From the NCBI RefSeq assembly GCF_000003815.2, contig NC_049994.1, positions 5,142,392 to 5,206,391 on the forward strand: a stretch of DNA of 64,000 nt. Reading direction: 5' to 3'. Shown piece after piece: positions 1-15,300 of this stretch (the stretch's first letter is position 1; each line of letters begins with the position of its first letter). A program made the position numbers and the translations under genes. This DNA is from Branchiostoma floridae (Eukaryota; Chordata; Leptocardii; Amphioxiformes; Branchiostomatidae). The notes beneath the pieces are model-generated. The model searched no databases. It was not told where the DNA came from and saw nothing but the letters and a program-made list of their open reading frames with translations.

Positions 1-155
1 ATCCGCAGGGTAACTGTATAAAAAAATTATCCATTGTTTTTAAAAAGTATGGTATTTAGGGATGTCAATTTGTCCTTTGACATGATATCCCTAAATACCC
101 CGTTCTTCAATACATCGGATATGGGTTAACCCACGGATAAAGGTGAACTAGCGTT
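1..155. mobile_element. MITE family A, copy 1 (cut by the window edge)
   Basis: The right end CGGATAAAGGTGAACTAGCG at about 134-153 is the family's terminal inverted repeat, and the body has the same TTTAGGGATGTCAA and CCCTAAATA blocks. The left end falls outside the window. Six copies were found, all within the CSPP1-like gene. Confidence 0.7.
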
Positions 156-329
156 AGACTGCTCACAGTTGAAAAAGACCTATAGGCCTTTTGATTCTAC
201 CGTTCTTTCATGAAACGTAAGCTACTCTTCAAAATCACTTGGTACATCAAACTTGGAGATGCCCCTGCATTTTACAGTATGTCCCAGGGTCTGAATAATA
301 CTAAAAACTTTCATGTTTTCTTTAAATAG

Positions 330-3300
330 CACACATACGAGGATGGGTTTGGTAAGCCCGGGGGTGGGGCTCCTTATCGCACGGAGTCAGGCAAGATAAA
401 GACGACCTTAAAGCAGGACCCAGTTCTGAGGTTCAAGGACAACAAAGCATCAGCGAGGGAACTTGAGCAGATCGAACGCTACAGGCTGGATCCAAGGGCT
501 GCTATGGAATACAAGTCTGAACTTGGTGAGTTACTGTAAATGTAGAAATGTTTGCGGTGAATTAATGTTCACGGTTTTCGCGGTGACCACTTCACCGCGA
601 ACTTAAAACCACCGCGAACATTTTTCTATAATGGTATTAGACTGCAGTCTATGGTGTTACCGCGAAATTAAATCCACCGCAAAAAGTCCTTTTTCCCGCT
701 ACCGCCAAATTAAATCCCCGCGAACTTAAATGCATTTACCGTACAGTATTACTTCCATTAAAATTGGATTCATACTTTTTGCCATGTCTGTTTATATGCT
801 TTTGTGTGTATTGTGTTTGCTTGTTTGAGTTTCCAAATACTTTTGGTCAACATACTTTAGTTTGATGGATTGCGATGAAATTTAGTGTGCGTAGGTCTTG
901 GGAAGACGAAGGTCAACATCAAGTTTGGCCCCCTGGTATCTGACCTTGGTACTGAAGTTACTGTACAACTTATGATAACATTTTTTATATCTTTTTCCTG
1001 GACAATTGCTAACATTTTGCTTTTTTTGCTGTTTGTCTTGAAAAATAAAAGGAAGAAGACAAGATACAACATGTCCCAATTTTCAGATTTGACGTTTTCT
1101 AATCCTTAAAGTTTGAATCTTTGATATTTTGGAGTTTATCATTCTGAGTTAGATATAAGCATGTCCTTAGGGGTGGGTACCAGTACAGAAAAGTCAAGTC
1201 CAGGTACAGTCAATATCTTGAGGTCCGAAACTGAACTTGTACATGATTATAACATATTCTAGAAAGCGAAATACAAGCACAGCTCTATTTATTTTTTAAT
1301 CAGTCCAAAAACCAGTTCACTACATCTTTTTAGACTGGTCAACAAGAAATACTGGTTTCTTATCATGGCAATAACATGCATCTACTAGTACTGGGCACCC
1401 CTTCATAATGATTACACAATACATGTATTAAAAAAATTGTTACTTGCAGATATTGCTGTGTTTGGAGATGAAATTGTTCTGATTTCTTGTCATTTCTCAT
1501 CAGCACGCTTGATGGATGATAAGAAACATCAGATGCAGCAGGAGTACCAGGCAGATATCGAGGCAGACAGAAAGATGGTAAATTTCTTTGTTTCATTCAG
1601 ACTCTTGTAGTTTCTAGTGGTACATAGGGCAGCAAGTTTCCCTGCTGTAGCAGTAGCATTTTTACAGAAAGGGGTAGCTAGCCCTTTCCCTTTAGCCTGC
1701 TTGAGGCACCTCCTTGAACATGGGACTCCCGTTGTACGTCCCTTTCAAAATACTGGTGCAGCCCCCAACTGAGAGGCTGCTACCAGTTGAGCTACAGGGA
1801 CATCCCTAGATGGCACAGTTACATGGAACCTTTGAATTCACTACTTGTCTGCATGGAGTACACGATATCATAGAAGCTTTGCAAGATTGAAGAACCAACT
1901 TGAAGTTTTAGTTTTTTTTGTATATGCTACATTTTTCTCCAAGTAGTATGTATTTATGAACTGCAATAGATTTTAGCAGATGAGTTTAGTACAAGTTTTG
2001 CAAAATAAATTTGTTATTGACAAATTACCCACATTACAGAAACTATATATGAGATACAGGTAGTTGACTATGATTTTTCTTCGCATATCATGATGTCTGG
2101 TATAAGGTTATCATATTTGATGTCTTCAAACAAACAAACCAACAAATGAATTAATTTATCGTTCATAATATATGTAATATATATTTTTGTCATCTGCAGG
2201 CTGAATTCAACCCCTTTGGGAAGCCAGGAGCTGGGGCGCCACTCAGGGATTACCATGGTAACCAGATCGTTTTCATAAAGATTATTAAAGACACAAAAGT
2301 CACATTAAATTTTACATGACATTGTATACATGTACATAACATGTACATTGTATATAAGATCATGTCATAAAAGAGGGGATCAAAATTCAAATCTATAACC
2401 TGATTCAACGTTACAGTGGCCATTGTTTTTGTTTTTATTCATAATGTATCATTTTGTTTGTTTGTCTTTTATTTTAAAGCCTTTGTTGTGTTTTGTACGA
2501 TTCTGGGTTTGTTTGATTTCTTTTGTTTGACCGTTTGAGATTATTTTTGCTTGATTTATGACACGTTTTGCATTTCTTTTTTTATATGCATGTTTCCCTG
2601 CATGTCAACTAAAGGGAGGACTCGGTCATATTTTGGTGCGTGGCTGTGACATTGACGTCTGCCGCAACTTCTTAAGTAGAAGGCTACTAACGTAACAGTA
2701 TAGCCTGGGTACCATCCAGATAGTAGTTTGCTCCTATGTCCGTTTCTGCTACCCGTCTGGAGACCTGTGCATTCAAACCTTTTGGTGGTGATGTCAATTA
2801 ATGGGCGAATTAAAGGATGGGTTCTAGAGCGCTTGTTCGATAACAATAGGCCTCCAAAAAGCGGACGGAGGGCGTTTCGGATGTTGGAACGCCTGTTCGA
2901 GCGAGCTCTTGAACCCATTCTTTTATTTGCTGATGTATAGGGACTAATCAGGGCTCTCGTCCAAAATTTTGGACGATTCCAAACATTAGAGATGTCAAGG
3001 TTCCCAGACATAATAGCAGAGAATCGACTGTATATATCGTGTAATAAAAGTCGGAGCGAGAAGCGACTGTATATAGTTTGTAAGAAACGTCAGAGCAAAC
3101 TACTATCAGGATAGTACACAGGCTAGTAACAGTACATGCCAAAAATGTAGTCATTGGATAACTGTACTAACCCTACAATAATCTTTAAATTTACTAATCT
3201 CTAAGCCTTGGTGGCAAAGGGACACTTCTTGGCTGGCTGGCTGGCCACACTCCTTGGCCAGCCTTGATACCATCTTATGTCACCGTAACATCTGCTTGGA

Positions 3301-6300
3301 GATTTATATTTTTCTACAAAAAGATTAGCAAGGTTATCTTGAAAAATAGAAAAAAAGATGACACACACAATCTCAAAAATTTGGCTAGTATTTCACAATA
3401 CGTTAGTGAAAGCTTACAATTTGTACAACAGTTACTGTAACAGTTACAATATTGTGTAATGTGTATGGCTTAATTCCAGTCTTTCCAACATATTCTACTG
3501 AAGGAATATTCCATCATTTTCATGAAATTTCAACATTACATTTATCTGATGACTACATATTGGAGCAGTACATTATGTTATGTCAATAACTTAGAGGCTC
3601 TCTTATAAGTCAGAGTTGATGATACGTATGACACGTTTGGAAACAGGGCAGTTGAAACTGAAACGCGAACAGCACTTGGCTCGGATGGACGATCTTTACG
3701 AACAGAGAAAGGTGGCAGAAAAGGAGAAAATTAGGAAGGAACAGAGGCAGAAGCTACTGGAACAATTGATTCAAGAAGGTTAGGGTACTAGGCAGTGGTG
3801 GCTGGTTGTGGATTAGTGGTGTTAGATCAAACTTGTTAAAGGGCGTTGGTGAACACTTGGTGTTTAGTTACTAAGTTAGTGACATCCTTTCTTCTAGAAG
3901 GTACTGCTATACACCTTTCTCATGCGGCGAACATGATAGATCGAAAAAGAGGTCAATGAGGCAAACAGACAAACTTGTCTCTAAAATCAGCTCCCATTTA
4001 GTTATCCCCCAAACCACACAAATTTTCACAATATAAGATCAAATAACAAATGATACAACTATAGTGTGATGCATCGAAAGATGTAGCAATGTAGAGTAGA
4101 GTAGACTGGTCTCATAGTCCCTTAAGAGATGCAAAATAAAAACAAATTAATGCAAATATTTGACGGACATGATGCAGCCATTCTCTTATTGTTCGATTTC
4201 CTAATTGCCATGCTATCATTGGTTGAACTGCTAATTATGATGATGGTCAGTCTTTTGTTTGCCACAATTGCCTAAGTTTCAATCTTTCAAGGCTGCTGCA
4301 GGACAAAGGTGTATTGTATGACATAATACACCAGTAGTATCAGCCTTAGCAAATATACCTACTATCCATCCTTTTGGGACAATTACTAGCACTAACTAGC
4401 TGTGAGCCAATCAAGTACCTTGTCATTGTTTCTGACAATGTTGCCAGCCAATCACATGACTGCTGACAGGTAAATTTGCAAGAGGTCACATGATTGGCTG
4501 GTGACTTACCTACTAGGAACAATTACAGGGAACAAACTCTGCTAGATGGAAGGAAGTTTAGTTGCTTTTATGAGGATGTATTTGTTGCTTTAGGGCAAGT
4601 CTGTGGTGGTCTTTGTTAACTTAATAATGTGTAAGACTTAGTCACAAAGCTGTGTTATAAGCAAACTACATCTCACGATATTACATTCAAATGCTCACAA
4701 AAAGTCATGTTCATGCAAAGGTGTTGTTTGTTCAAAGTACTGAGTATCATATTAGATGAAAGCCTATTGTATACCATATTAGATAATAGAACATTGTATA
4801 TTCCGTACTCACTAATATCTTACTTAATCTGTTGCAGATCCAACTAAGCCCAGACTAGTGGACAAAGTGGATAGATCACAGGTAAATTTTCCCTTCCTTT
4901 TCAAGAATGTACAAAATGGTGCTGATTGGCTATCCAGTTCCTTCTTCCTTGGTGCTGATTGGGCTATCCAGTTCCTTCTTCCTTGGTGCTGATTGGCTAT
5001 TCCATTCCTTCTTCCTTGGTGCTGATTGGCTATCTAATCAATTCTTCCTTGGTGTTTATTTGCTATCCTATTAATTCTTCCTTGGTGCTGATTGGCTATC
5101 CAATTCCTTCTTCTTTGGTGCTGATTGGCTATCCAATCCATTCTTCCATGGTGCTGATTGGTTATCCAATCCATTCTTCTTTGGTGTTGATTTGCTATCC
5201 CATTCCTTCTTCCTTGTGGCTGATTGGCTATCCAATCCACTCTTCCCTGGTGCTGATTGGCTATCCTATTCATTCTTCCTTGGTGCTGATTGGCTATCTA
5301 ATCAATTATTCCTTGGTGTTTATTTGCTATCCTATTACTTCTTCTTTGGTGATGATTGGCTATCCAATTCCTTCTTCTTTGGTGATGATTGGCTATCCAA
5401 TCCATTCTTCCTTGGTGCTGATTGGTTATCCAATCCATTCTTCTTTGGTGTTGATTTGCTATCCCATTCCTTCTTCCTTGGTGCTGATTGGCTATCCAAT
5501 CCATTCTTCTTTTGTGCTGGTTGGCTATGCAATCCATTCTTACTTGGTGCTGATTGGCTATCCCATTCCTTCTTCCTTGGTGCTGATTGGCTATCCAGCT
5601 AATTCTTCATTGGTGCTGATTGGCTATCCAATCCATTCTTCCTTGGTTCTAATTGGCTATCCAATTCATTCTTCCTTGGTGCTGATTGTCTATCCTATTC
5701 CTTCTTCCTTGGTGGTGACTGGCTATCCAATCCGTTCTTCCTTGGTGCTGATTGGCTGTCCTATTCGCTCTTTCTTTGTGATGATTGGCTGTCCTATTCA
5801 TTCTTCCTTGGTGCTGATTGGCTATCCTATTCATTCTTCCTCGGTGCTGATTGGCTATCCTGTTCATTCTGCCTGGTTGAGTCATATGCAAATATCGATA
5901 ATAACAGTGCCTTATTTCTCCCTAGGGTGGTGGTGACGAGTACGACCCCTGGGGGAAGGGTCAAGGGGCACCGATGTGGGACAAGTCCGGAAATGTACGC
6001 AGGTTCAAACGGACAGACGTCTATGGAGTCCCAGAGACCTACCAGTCAGATGTCAAGGTAGGTGCCTCGTTTTTGTTGTTGTTGCTTTTTTCCTTGCAAT
6101 TTTGGTCCTCATGTCAAATCTTTCTAACAATATTATAAGATCTTGTTTTTGATTAGAATTACTTCATTCTGTAGGACATAGCACATATTAGATAGAACAC
6201 TTGATCATGTGCATGATCTTTTCAACAGTTGTTCTTAATTTGAATGAAATGTGATTTATTGGGTGTATTGAATATCTAAAGAACCATGATTTTTGTGGCG

Positions 6301-9300
6301 GTAGACAGTTTTACCAAAAATTCCCATGTAATGCTAGTTCACCTTTATCCGTGGGGTGACCTTTATCCGTTGTCTTTAAAAACAGCATATTTAGGAGTAT
6401 TAAGTCTGCTGACAGTGGTTTCACATTTGCAATATTTTCAAAATAATCCGATTTGAAACCACCATCCGTTGACTTTATATCCCTCAGTGCGTTTTTTCTT
6501 ACAAAAAACGAATATAGCTTACCCTCGGATAAAGGTGAACCAACATTACAAAGTAGTAACAGTTGAATGTTGTTTATCAATGCTTTTCTTTTTCTCCCTG
6601 CTGCTCTTCCATTTGAGAAGAAGGAAAACATTCAGGTGCAGCAACTTTTATGTAGATTTCACCAGTTGTAAAACCATTGTGCTAACCAATGTGTGAGATT
6701 TTGGTCTTTTGCTGTTTTAAATTTTGATCTACTGTAATTTTAACATCCAGTGTAACAGCCCATACTTTACCCCTGGCCAAAACAAACCCAAATATATCCT
6801 GGACAGGAGTACACAATATACATGTATTCTGGCATGTTACACTGGTATTCTAAATTCAATCCCCAAGTGACATGTAGGTTATGTACTAGGATGTGTGGGT
6901 CTAATACAAGAATGTACCTTGAATTGTGAACGTCGATAAAATTCTACCGTTTAGAGTGTTGTGCATGAAACGCTCCTTGTCTTTAGTATTCTTCCTCTAG
7001 CTCCAAGATTACAAGCCTAAAGGTTAGCGATTTCATCACAAAAGTTTTGAATGTTATTTTTTTGGGGCATTACCACAGGGAGGGACCCTTGACCTGAAGC
7101 CTACTGGTGGTGGCGGGCCTCTACTCGATGATAGTGGCAAGGTCAAGTCCAAGGTCAAGAAGACAATGGTGTATGAGAATGGAGGTAAGGAATAGAACAC
7201 TATCTGACGAAGCAGCGATTCATAGTCATAGCTAAGTTCACCTTTATCCACTGGGTAACCTACATCCATGTTTTGAAAACCATGGTTTCAAATTGCAATA
7301 TTTTCACAATATTTCAGTGGACCCGACATTTTCAAAATATTGCAGTTTGAAACCACCGCCTGTCGTTGACATCCCTAAATGCCGTTTTTAAAAACAACGG
7401 AAATAGGTTACCCCTGGAATAAAGGTGAACTAACAATATACATTTGTATGTAACATCATAAACCAAAATGGATGTCTTGCCTCAAATATTACTCTTACTT
7501 TAAGTCAACTTAAACTTTCTTTTCCTGGATTAGTAACAGTAATCCCAAGCTAGTTTAGATTATCAAGATAACGGTTACTCAAGCAAATGCATAGATTTTG
7601 AGCTTGAGTATATGTCATCTTGTGTTTTTCATTACCTCGGGATATCTAGCTTTCTTTGAGTTTTGAAATACTAAATAATTTCCCTCTAGCCCATGTAGCT
7701 TTTGTTTAGTCTTTCAGTCTTGCCCATATAACTTTCATTTAACCCTTAACTCAATAATACTTTTATACCTACACTATTTTCTGTTAGCCTGGGTACCATC
7801 CGGATAGTAGTTCGCTCCGACGTTTATAATACACTATGTACAGTCACTTCTTGCTCCGACTTTTATTATATGCAATTGCTTCTCTGCTATACCATCTTGG
7901 AACCTGGACATCTCTAATGTCTGTAAGTGTCCAAATTTTGGACGAGGGCGCTGATTGGCCCTTGCATATCAGCAAATTAAGGAATGGGTTCAAGAGCTTG
8001 CTCGAACAATTGTTCCAACACCCGAAACACGCACCCAATGGCTGCTTGTGGTGGGCCTGTTGTCATCGAACGAGCGCTCTAGGACTCATTCCTTAATTCG
8101 CTCATTAAATGACGTTACCACCAAAAGGTCTGAATACGCAGTTCCCCAGAAAGGTAGCAGAAACAAACATAGCAGTGAACTGCTACCCGGATGGTACCCA
8201 GGATAATTTTCCATACCATAACCATTCCATCTTCCATCCTGACTCATGTGTGATCCCTTCTTTCCTACAGCGTGCATCACTGATCGTGATGGTAAGCCTA
8301 GTGCAGAGTCGGGCAGGTAGAGATGGGTGCAGTGCAGTGGGCACAAAACACAGGCAGCCGTAACGTAGTCACTCTAGCTGTAGGCATAGCAAGGCATTAA
8401 AGTTAGGCAATGTGTTTATCTCATGATCAGTAGCAGAATGGCAAATTTTCAAATTTTAATGACAGAATCAGTAAAAAAGGGAATAAACCCAGCTAAATTT
8501 GACGTATTGTTTGTTGGACTTACGCCAAGGTACATACAAAATTTTGGAAGAATCCATTCACAATTTATGAGCAAGTTTTATTAAGAAATTAAAGAAAAAA
8601 TGGTCGTGGTGATTATCCTGTTAGTGAGGATATTGTTTGTTGGACTAATAGCAAGGTAACTCTTAGTTTACCTTTATCCGTAGGGTAACCTTTATCCGTT
8701 CTTTTAAGAACAATGTATGTACTAGTAGGGATATCAAGTCGACAGATAGTGGTTTCAAACTACAATATCTTGAAAATAGTACAATTTGAAACTACCGTTC
8801 ATTGACTTAATATCCCTGGGTACCCTGTTAAGCAACACAATGGATATGGTTAAAGGCGGATAAAGGTGAACTAGCGTTACATACAAAATTTATGGAAGAA
8901 TCCATTGACAATTTTGATCAAATTTTGATCAAAAAATGGTCGTGATAATTATTCCTGTTAGTGAGTTCCTGTTCACTTTAAAATGAATGATAAAGAAACA
9001 AGCTGAACATGTTGTGCATAATTTATGCAAAAGCTTCACTGGTGTGCTTTCAACAGCTCCATTGCTAATTGCACAGAGTAGATAGATCACCAAAAAAGGG
9101 ATCATTGCACTGACTTCAAGTAGTTGTAGCCAGTTGGGCACAGGACTTTGAATCAGGTGATTTGGGGGACTGCAAATTAAGATGTTATCTACAAAATCAA
9201 ATTGTTGTGGCATTACACAATACACTATATAATCCTATTTGCTGTGTAGTGGGTTGCAAAACTTGAAAAATGATTTAGATTGAAAAATGAATTTTTTACA

Positions 9301-12300
9301 TGTATCCTCATTTTCTGACAGAATATGTTGCGAAGGCTACCTCCGCTGAGATACGCCGAGAGTCAGAGAGAGACTGGTGGGGTAAGCCAGGAGGTGGCGC
9401 CCCGGTTGTGAACGATAAAGGGCAGATCGTTCGCTCCACACGTGGGAAATTTCTTAAGGATGCTACTGGGGTGAGTACCGAATCTCCGGCGAAGAAAAGC
9501 ATTTGGTTTTTTCAATAGCTAGATTTGAAGGACAATATTTGAAAGTTGAAGAAAGACTTCTTGTATTCCACATTATTTAGAAATACTGTTAAAGCTTTAA
9601 ACAGCTCATGTAGGAATGTGTGGTAAACACATTCTTACATTGTATGTTCAGTTTATACTCTCTTGTACAACGTATATAACCTGTATAGCACTACTTCACC
9701 TTTATCCACGGGGAACCTTTATCCAATGTTTTAAAAACATGATATTTAGGGGACATTGGACGGTGGTTTAAAATTGCAAAATTTTCAAAATATTGCTGTT
9801 TAAAACCACTGTCTGTCTACTTGACTAGTTGACATAGTTGAATGCGTTATTTTTAAAAACAACGAATATAGGTCACCCACGGATAAAGGTGAACTTTCAT
9901 TACAAATGTATTTACAATATGATGTTGGAAATACCAGTGCCCTAATGCATTTCATTTTTACATCAAATTATTAGAGATAATTGGAACATTTGGGTCAAAA
10001 TGTTTAAAAAAATGAGAAAGAAAACAAAGGGAATTCCAATAGTATTGACCCTTTTTTTTCAGGACCACAACACAAACAAAAAATTTTTCCGTGGCCTGAG
10101 TAAAACTGTGATGGTAGATTGTGTATGACTAAAGCTTCCTTTCTTCTTTCATACAATGTTAGTTGCATGAATAATGTATATTAGGAACAGATTTAGATTG
10201 TTTGGCTGAAACTGCCATCAGCTAGTTGCATGAAGTTTGATGATAGACTTTGCCTTTTTCCTTCCCCAGGGAGAAGTGATAGTGAGGGTAAGGCCACTGT
10301 AACACAGTTTATATCTGGGTGAAAGTCAGCACTGTTGTGGTGTGGTGTGCCTTTGGGGAGAAGGCCATATCAACTCAGTTTCTTCCTTAACTCTTCACCT
10401 GACAGTCTGTACCTTTGTGAAACTTTGATCAAACTTGAGAAACCATTATATAATTAATTGATCTAAAAATTTAGTTAAGATATTTAATTGGCAAATGTGA
10501 CCTAAGAAAGACATCAAAATGATTATTTGCACAATCATGTATATTCGGAATAAAACCTTTGATTTTCGGTAATTTTTTAACTTTTCACAGTGATTTCTTC
10601 ACTGTGAACTTAAACACAGGTGTTTCTATGTAACTGTACATTGACTCACCACCACAGACTTATTAGTTGAAATCACTGCAAACACTACCAGAAACTTGAA
10701 GGCATTCGCAGTATTCTTTCAGTTTTTCCCACATTTGAATCCACAATGCAGATCATTGAAGTTCAACTTGCATTTTTCATTCTTACTTAAGGGCTTCAGG
10801 TTTGCTTTCACTTTCAAAGTTTAGAATACCAGACATTTTGATGGTAGGTTTATGTTTCTATCTAGACCTTTGAAGAAAGAAGTACATGACATTGTAGCAA
10901 TTCATAGAGCAGGCGGTCTTGGAGTTAGTTAACCATTTTAATGCCAAAACTCTACATTTCCTCCCTTTTATCCAATGGATTCCTTACAACTGAGTTGATA
11001 TGGCCATCTCACCTGTCTGTTCACAGCACTGATAATGTTGGTGATGGGCTCCCTGCTCTACATTGTATTTCATTGATACAGAATGAAGGCATTTTCTGTA
11101 TCCCATAAAAGGCAGATGCAGTTACTGTAACAGTAGTGAAGTGTTCACGCTCTTTTTGGTGACACCACAGGGAACGAGACATTCCTAATATAAGTTTTGC
11201 AATCTATCTGAAAAAGAAAACTTTTTAAACTGTACCTATTCATCATGAAGTTTAACTTTGGTATCATTTTGCACAAACTATTACAATGTTTTATCCATGT
11301 TTAAGGTAAAGCTAATTTTTTTTTTTCTGGAAAGGAGAGCATCATATTGAAAAAGTGTAAGAGGCAAACCTGACCTGACATTCTCCTCTGAACCGAGACA
11401 ACTTCCCAATGCCCCCTTGCTTACTTGAAGGGAACTGCACCAAGCTTTGCTGCTGTGAACATTGTAGATAGTGACATGGAGGAGCCATTTCCAGGCAGAA
11501 TCCTGCAGAGGCATCCACTTTAATTTCACTTTGTTGATGTGTTCACTTTCTCTGGAGTGCAGTGCATTATGGGATGCTTTTGCATGATTCTGTGAAATGG
11601 CTGTCACCATGTTTAGGTTCTGAATGGTGGTTGTGAACTATTTGACCCTGAGTTATGCCGGCTGTGGCATCTAAATACATAGTCACAAAAATATATCACA
11701 ATAAGCAGCGTTCTTTGCACTCAACCAAGTGTTTTATTGAAGCTGATGTGTCAGTGACCGTCTGTCACCTTCCTCAGGGCAGTTCTGACTGACTATAGTA
11801 TGCACTGCAGCTAAGTGTCACTAGGTGTCACTTCTAACAGATGCAGTCTGATTTGATTTAATTATTCACCTGTTCATACAATTTGAATAGTTAGTTCATG
11901 CATTGCAAAATGGAATCAGTCAGTATTGCTGTGAAGAAGGCAGGGATAAACAAGTCCACTAGCCCTATTGTCCAGGGCAAGTGAAAGTGCTGTTCGGGCA
12001 AGTGCATGTCCTACCCCACTTGTCCGATCGGGCAAGTAAGATTTTTCCATTGATTTTAGTGCAATTTTGATATACTTGTTACTTTTTTCAGTCATGACAT
12101 CAAGCAATTGTCTAGAGAATTCCATTGCTGGAAGTGAAAATGCATATACTAGTAACAGTGACATTTGAATTTTGGGCAAGTGAAAAATTGGTTCGGGCAA
12201 GTACATTTTTTATGTGCTTGCCCGATAGGACAAGTGGATTTTAGAAAACTTGTTCAACCCTGGAAGGTGACAAATGGTGAACAAAATGTCGGTTTGAATA

Positions 12301-15300
12301 AAACAGGGCTTGGTTGTGTTATCCAGTGATTTACCCATCTGATGAAAATTTACAGAAACAGTATTATTGACAGATTCAGGGTCACTTCACAACTGCTGTT
12401 ACAGCTACTGTATGATACTCAAAAAGGAATCTGTTATTTCTACAAGACATTGATACATTGTGTATTGATTATTTGATTGCTCATTTCTTTCTTCAGCCTG
12501 TGTCTGATACATCCAGGACTATATTGGCCAACAGCAAGAAATCGTACTTTGAGGATCTTAGTAAGTACATGTATCTGTCTTCAAGAACTCTCCAATTATG
12601 CCTTCTCCTGTCTTTGCAAAATTTTGTGAAACCAAGACATCTAAATGCACTGTCAGCTACAAAGATTGTCAACTACTGTAGATGCAGAAACTTTAGCGGT
12701 AGTTTAATGTTTGCGGTTTTCACAGTGGCTGCTTCACCACCAACTTAAAACCACTGCAAAAAGTCCCTTTTCCCGCTACTGCGAAATTAAATCCCCGCGA
12801 ACTTAAATGCAATTACAGTACTTTCGAGACAAATTCTGTTGCATCTGGATTAAGCTAAGAAAGAATGTTAAAGTCCATGGTTCAGTCAGTTTTTCATTCA
12901 ATGTTGATGGAAAAACTATTATGGAAGACAAGCTTAAAGGTGTCTTTCTTCCTAATAAACTGTAGAAGTTGCAGTCAAAGAGGAAAAGGAGAAGAAGGAA
13001 AAAGAGAGGAGAGAACTGAGAGAGGCAGTAAGTATCATCAAATGCATTCTTTCCCAATGAATCAATGTTGTCACCCAGTTGGTGAGCTTCCCTTAGCAAA
13101 CTATCAGTACTGAAATGAGACTGGCAGTAACTGTTAAGTTACTGACAGTTGCATTTCAGGAGCATTTCAGTAAATCAGCTTAACAGTGCACACCCCAATT
13201 CTTCCTTAACAAGGAGTGGTGCACAACAAAAAAGTGACATAAGGGTTTCGAGGGTCTATAGGTTTGAGTTTACATTTCTCCTTATTTACTGCAAAATGAC
13301 ACTAAATGCTAACATGGCTGAAATGTGTAAGAAGTGGTGTGTTTATACGTATAGGACATGTAAGGGTCTGCATGGGTTTATGGAGTTATCGGAACACACC
13401 ACATGTAATTCACCACATGTGAGGTTGCTGATTGTGAATTCATTGATACATTAAACTCCCTTTTGAAGTTTAGTACCCCTTTGATTTGAAAGATCATGAT
13501 CAGGTATGCTCCATAGTATAACATATGTAGCAAGATTTCCCCCTGACTGAAGTTGTGTGTACTGCAGGGTGGTGATGTAGCCCAGTGGATGAAGGAGAGT
13601 CAGACAGGGAAGCCCAAACGAGATCCCGTCACCGGCCAGCTGATGGGCGCCAACAGGATCATGTCTGATGTCACCAAACAGGTCGGTGGGCAACTCTATT
13701 AGACATTTTCTGGTTTCCATTTCTTCATTAGGCATCAAGGTGCACCAAAAAATTTTGGGGGTGCACCAAATAATTTTGGGGGTACACTAAAAAAATTTGG
13801 GGTACACCATATAAAATAAAGTAGAAAACAGAAAAAAATAAATTGAATAACGATTTACCCAAATTCTTAAACAAGTATACTATGACAGATATATCTTTCT
13901 GACACTACATGTCTAAGATGTAAAGACTATTGTGTAGTAGTATACTTTGATATCTTACATACAACCTACAAAGATATTTCGGTGCACCGGTGCACCCATA
14001 GAAAAAAATTGAGTGCATCAAGGTGCACATGAACCCAGTATTTTGAGCCCTGCCGAGTTGGACAAGTTTTCTAAAATCAACTTGTCCTATATCAGGCAAG
14101 TACCAAAAACATTTACTTACCCAAACCAACTTTTCACTTGCCCAAGATTTAAAATCAGCAGAACTGGAGAAAAACAACAAAAAGATCATCGCATCCAACC
14201 AGCGAGAAATTTATTGGGGATTGGGGGGTGACACTCCTGGAAATCTTGCCTGATCGGGCAAATGGGTAGGACCTAAACTTGTCTGAACGGCACTTTCACT
14301 TGCCATGGACAATCGTACTATTGGACTTGAGGTGTCTTGTTGGAAAGTTCAGAATTTGTGTTTCACCAAAAGCAATTTCTTTATTCCACAGAAAATGGAT
14401 GTGCGCCATGAGAGGGGCCAGGGCAGCCAGGCCTTGTACAACGACCTGGTGGCTCAGGCAGAACAGAGGAGACAACTCCGTCTGGACGAGCGCAGGAGGG
14501 AGATCGAGATGGAGCGCAAGGTGAGTACGATCTGTGCACAAGTCTTGATTTCCATTTCTTTGAATTTCGGTTACAGAAGTACTCTGTTTTCAAAGTTCTC
14601 CAACCTATATGATCTTCAGTTGTGCAAATACATATTCAAGTCTCTGGGAAATGACATCTGCACGTTAGACAATGGTGGCAGCCATTCACTCCACCGCTTG
14701 GATACTCATTAAATTTTTCATTTCTAAAGTGCCAAAATTTTCAATCCTAAAACATAGTTCATATAATAAGGTTCTTTAGGCACAACCAGGGAGTACTTAC
14801 TTCCAACGTTTCGATGTCTATCAGACACCATCATCAGGGTAGAATGACTGGAAACTACTTCTTGCTGCTACTTATAGCCAATGTAGGTGGCGATGCAGCA
14901 GCAAGAATGCTGTCCCAAACATGGCTCAGCTTGTATCCCCCCTCGTCTCTGTTCATGACTGGATCAGCTGATTTTCTGATCCAAACTGAACAGAGACATG
15001 AACAGAGACGAGAGCTGACACTCTCCTACATTGAATTGGTGGGCTTACTTGTAAATTTTCAGATGAAGATTTCATGGGTCATGGCTGACTCGAATCTCAG
15101 TCAAAGCTTCAAAGAGCTTCATTGGACAGAGTTCAAAAGCCGTCATGACTCTTCCAGAACTTCCAGAAAAAATCTTAACCTTCCAAGATTTACTAAGAAG
15201 TCAAGAATCAACTCAAGACAATAATCTTATGTTTGCCCCTTGCAGCACCAGATGACCATGGATAACAGCTGGGGGCGGGAGGGGGGCGGAGCACCCCTGA

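Noticed and set aside
4959-5936. Open frame of 325 codons and others on both strands over 4918-5890
   Set aside because: It is the 33-bp minisatellite read in frame; period divisible by three removes stops. No start context, splice support or family match.
14305-14712. A 135-codon gene beginning MDNRTIGLEV
   Set aside because: It reads through the exon 14392-14520 of the CSPP1-like gene into introns on both sides; splice signals bound the real exon.
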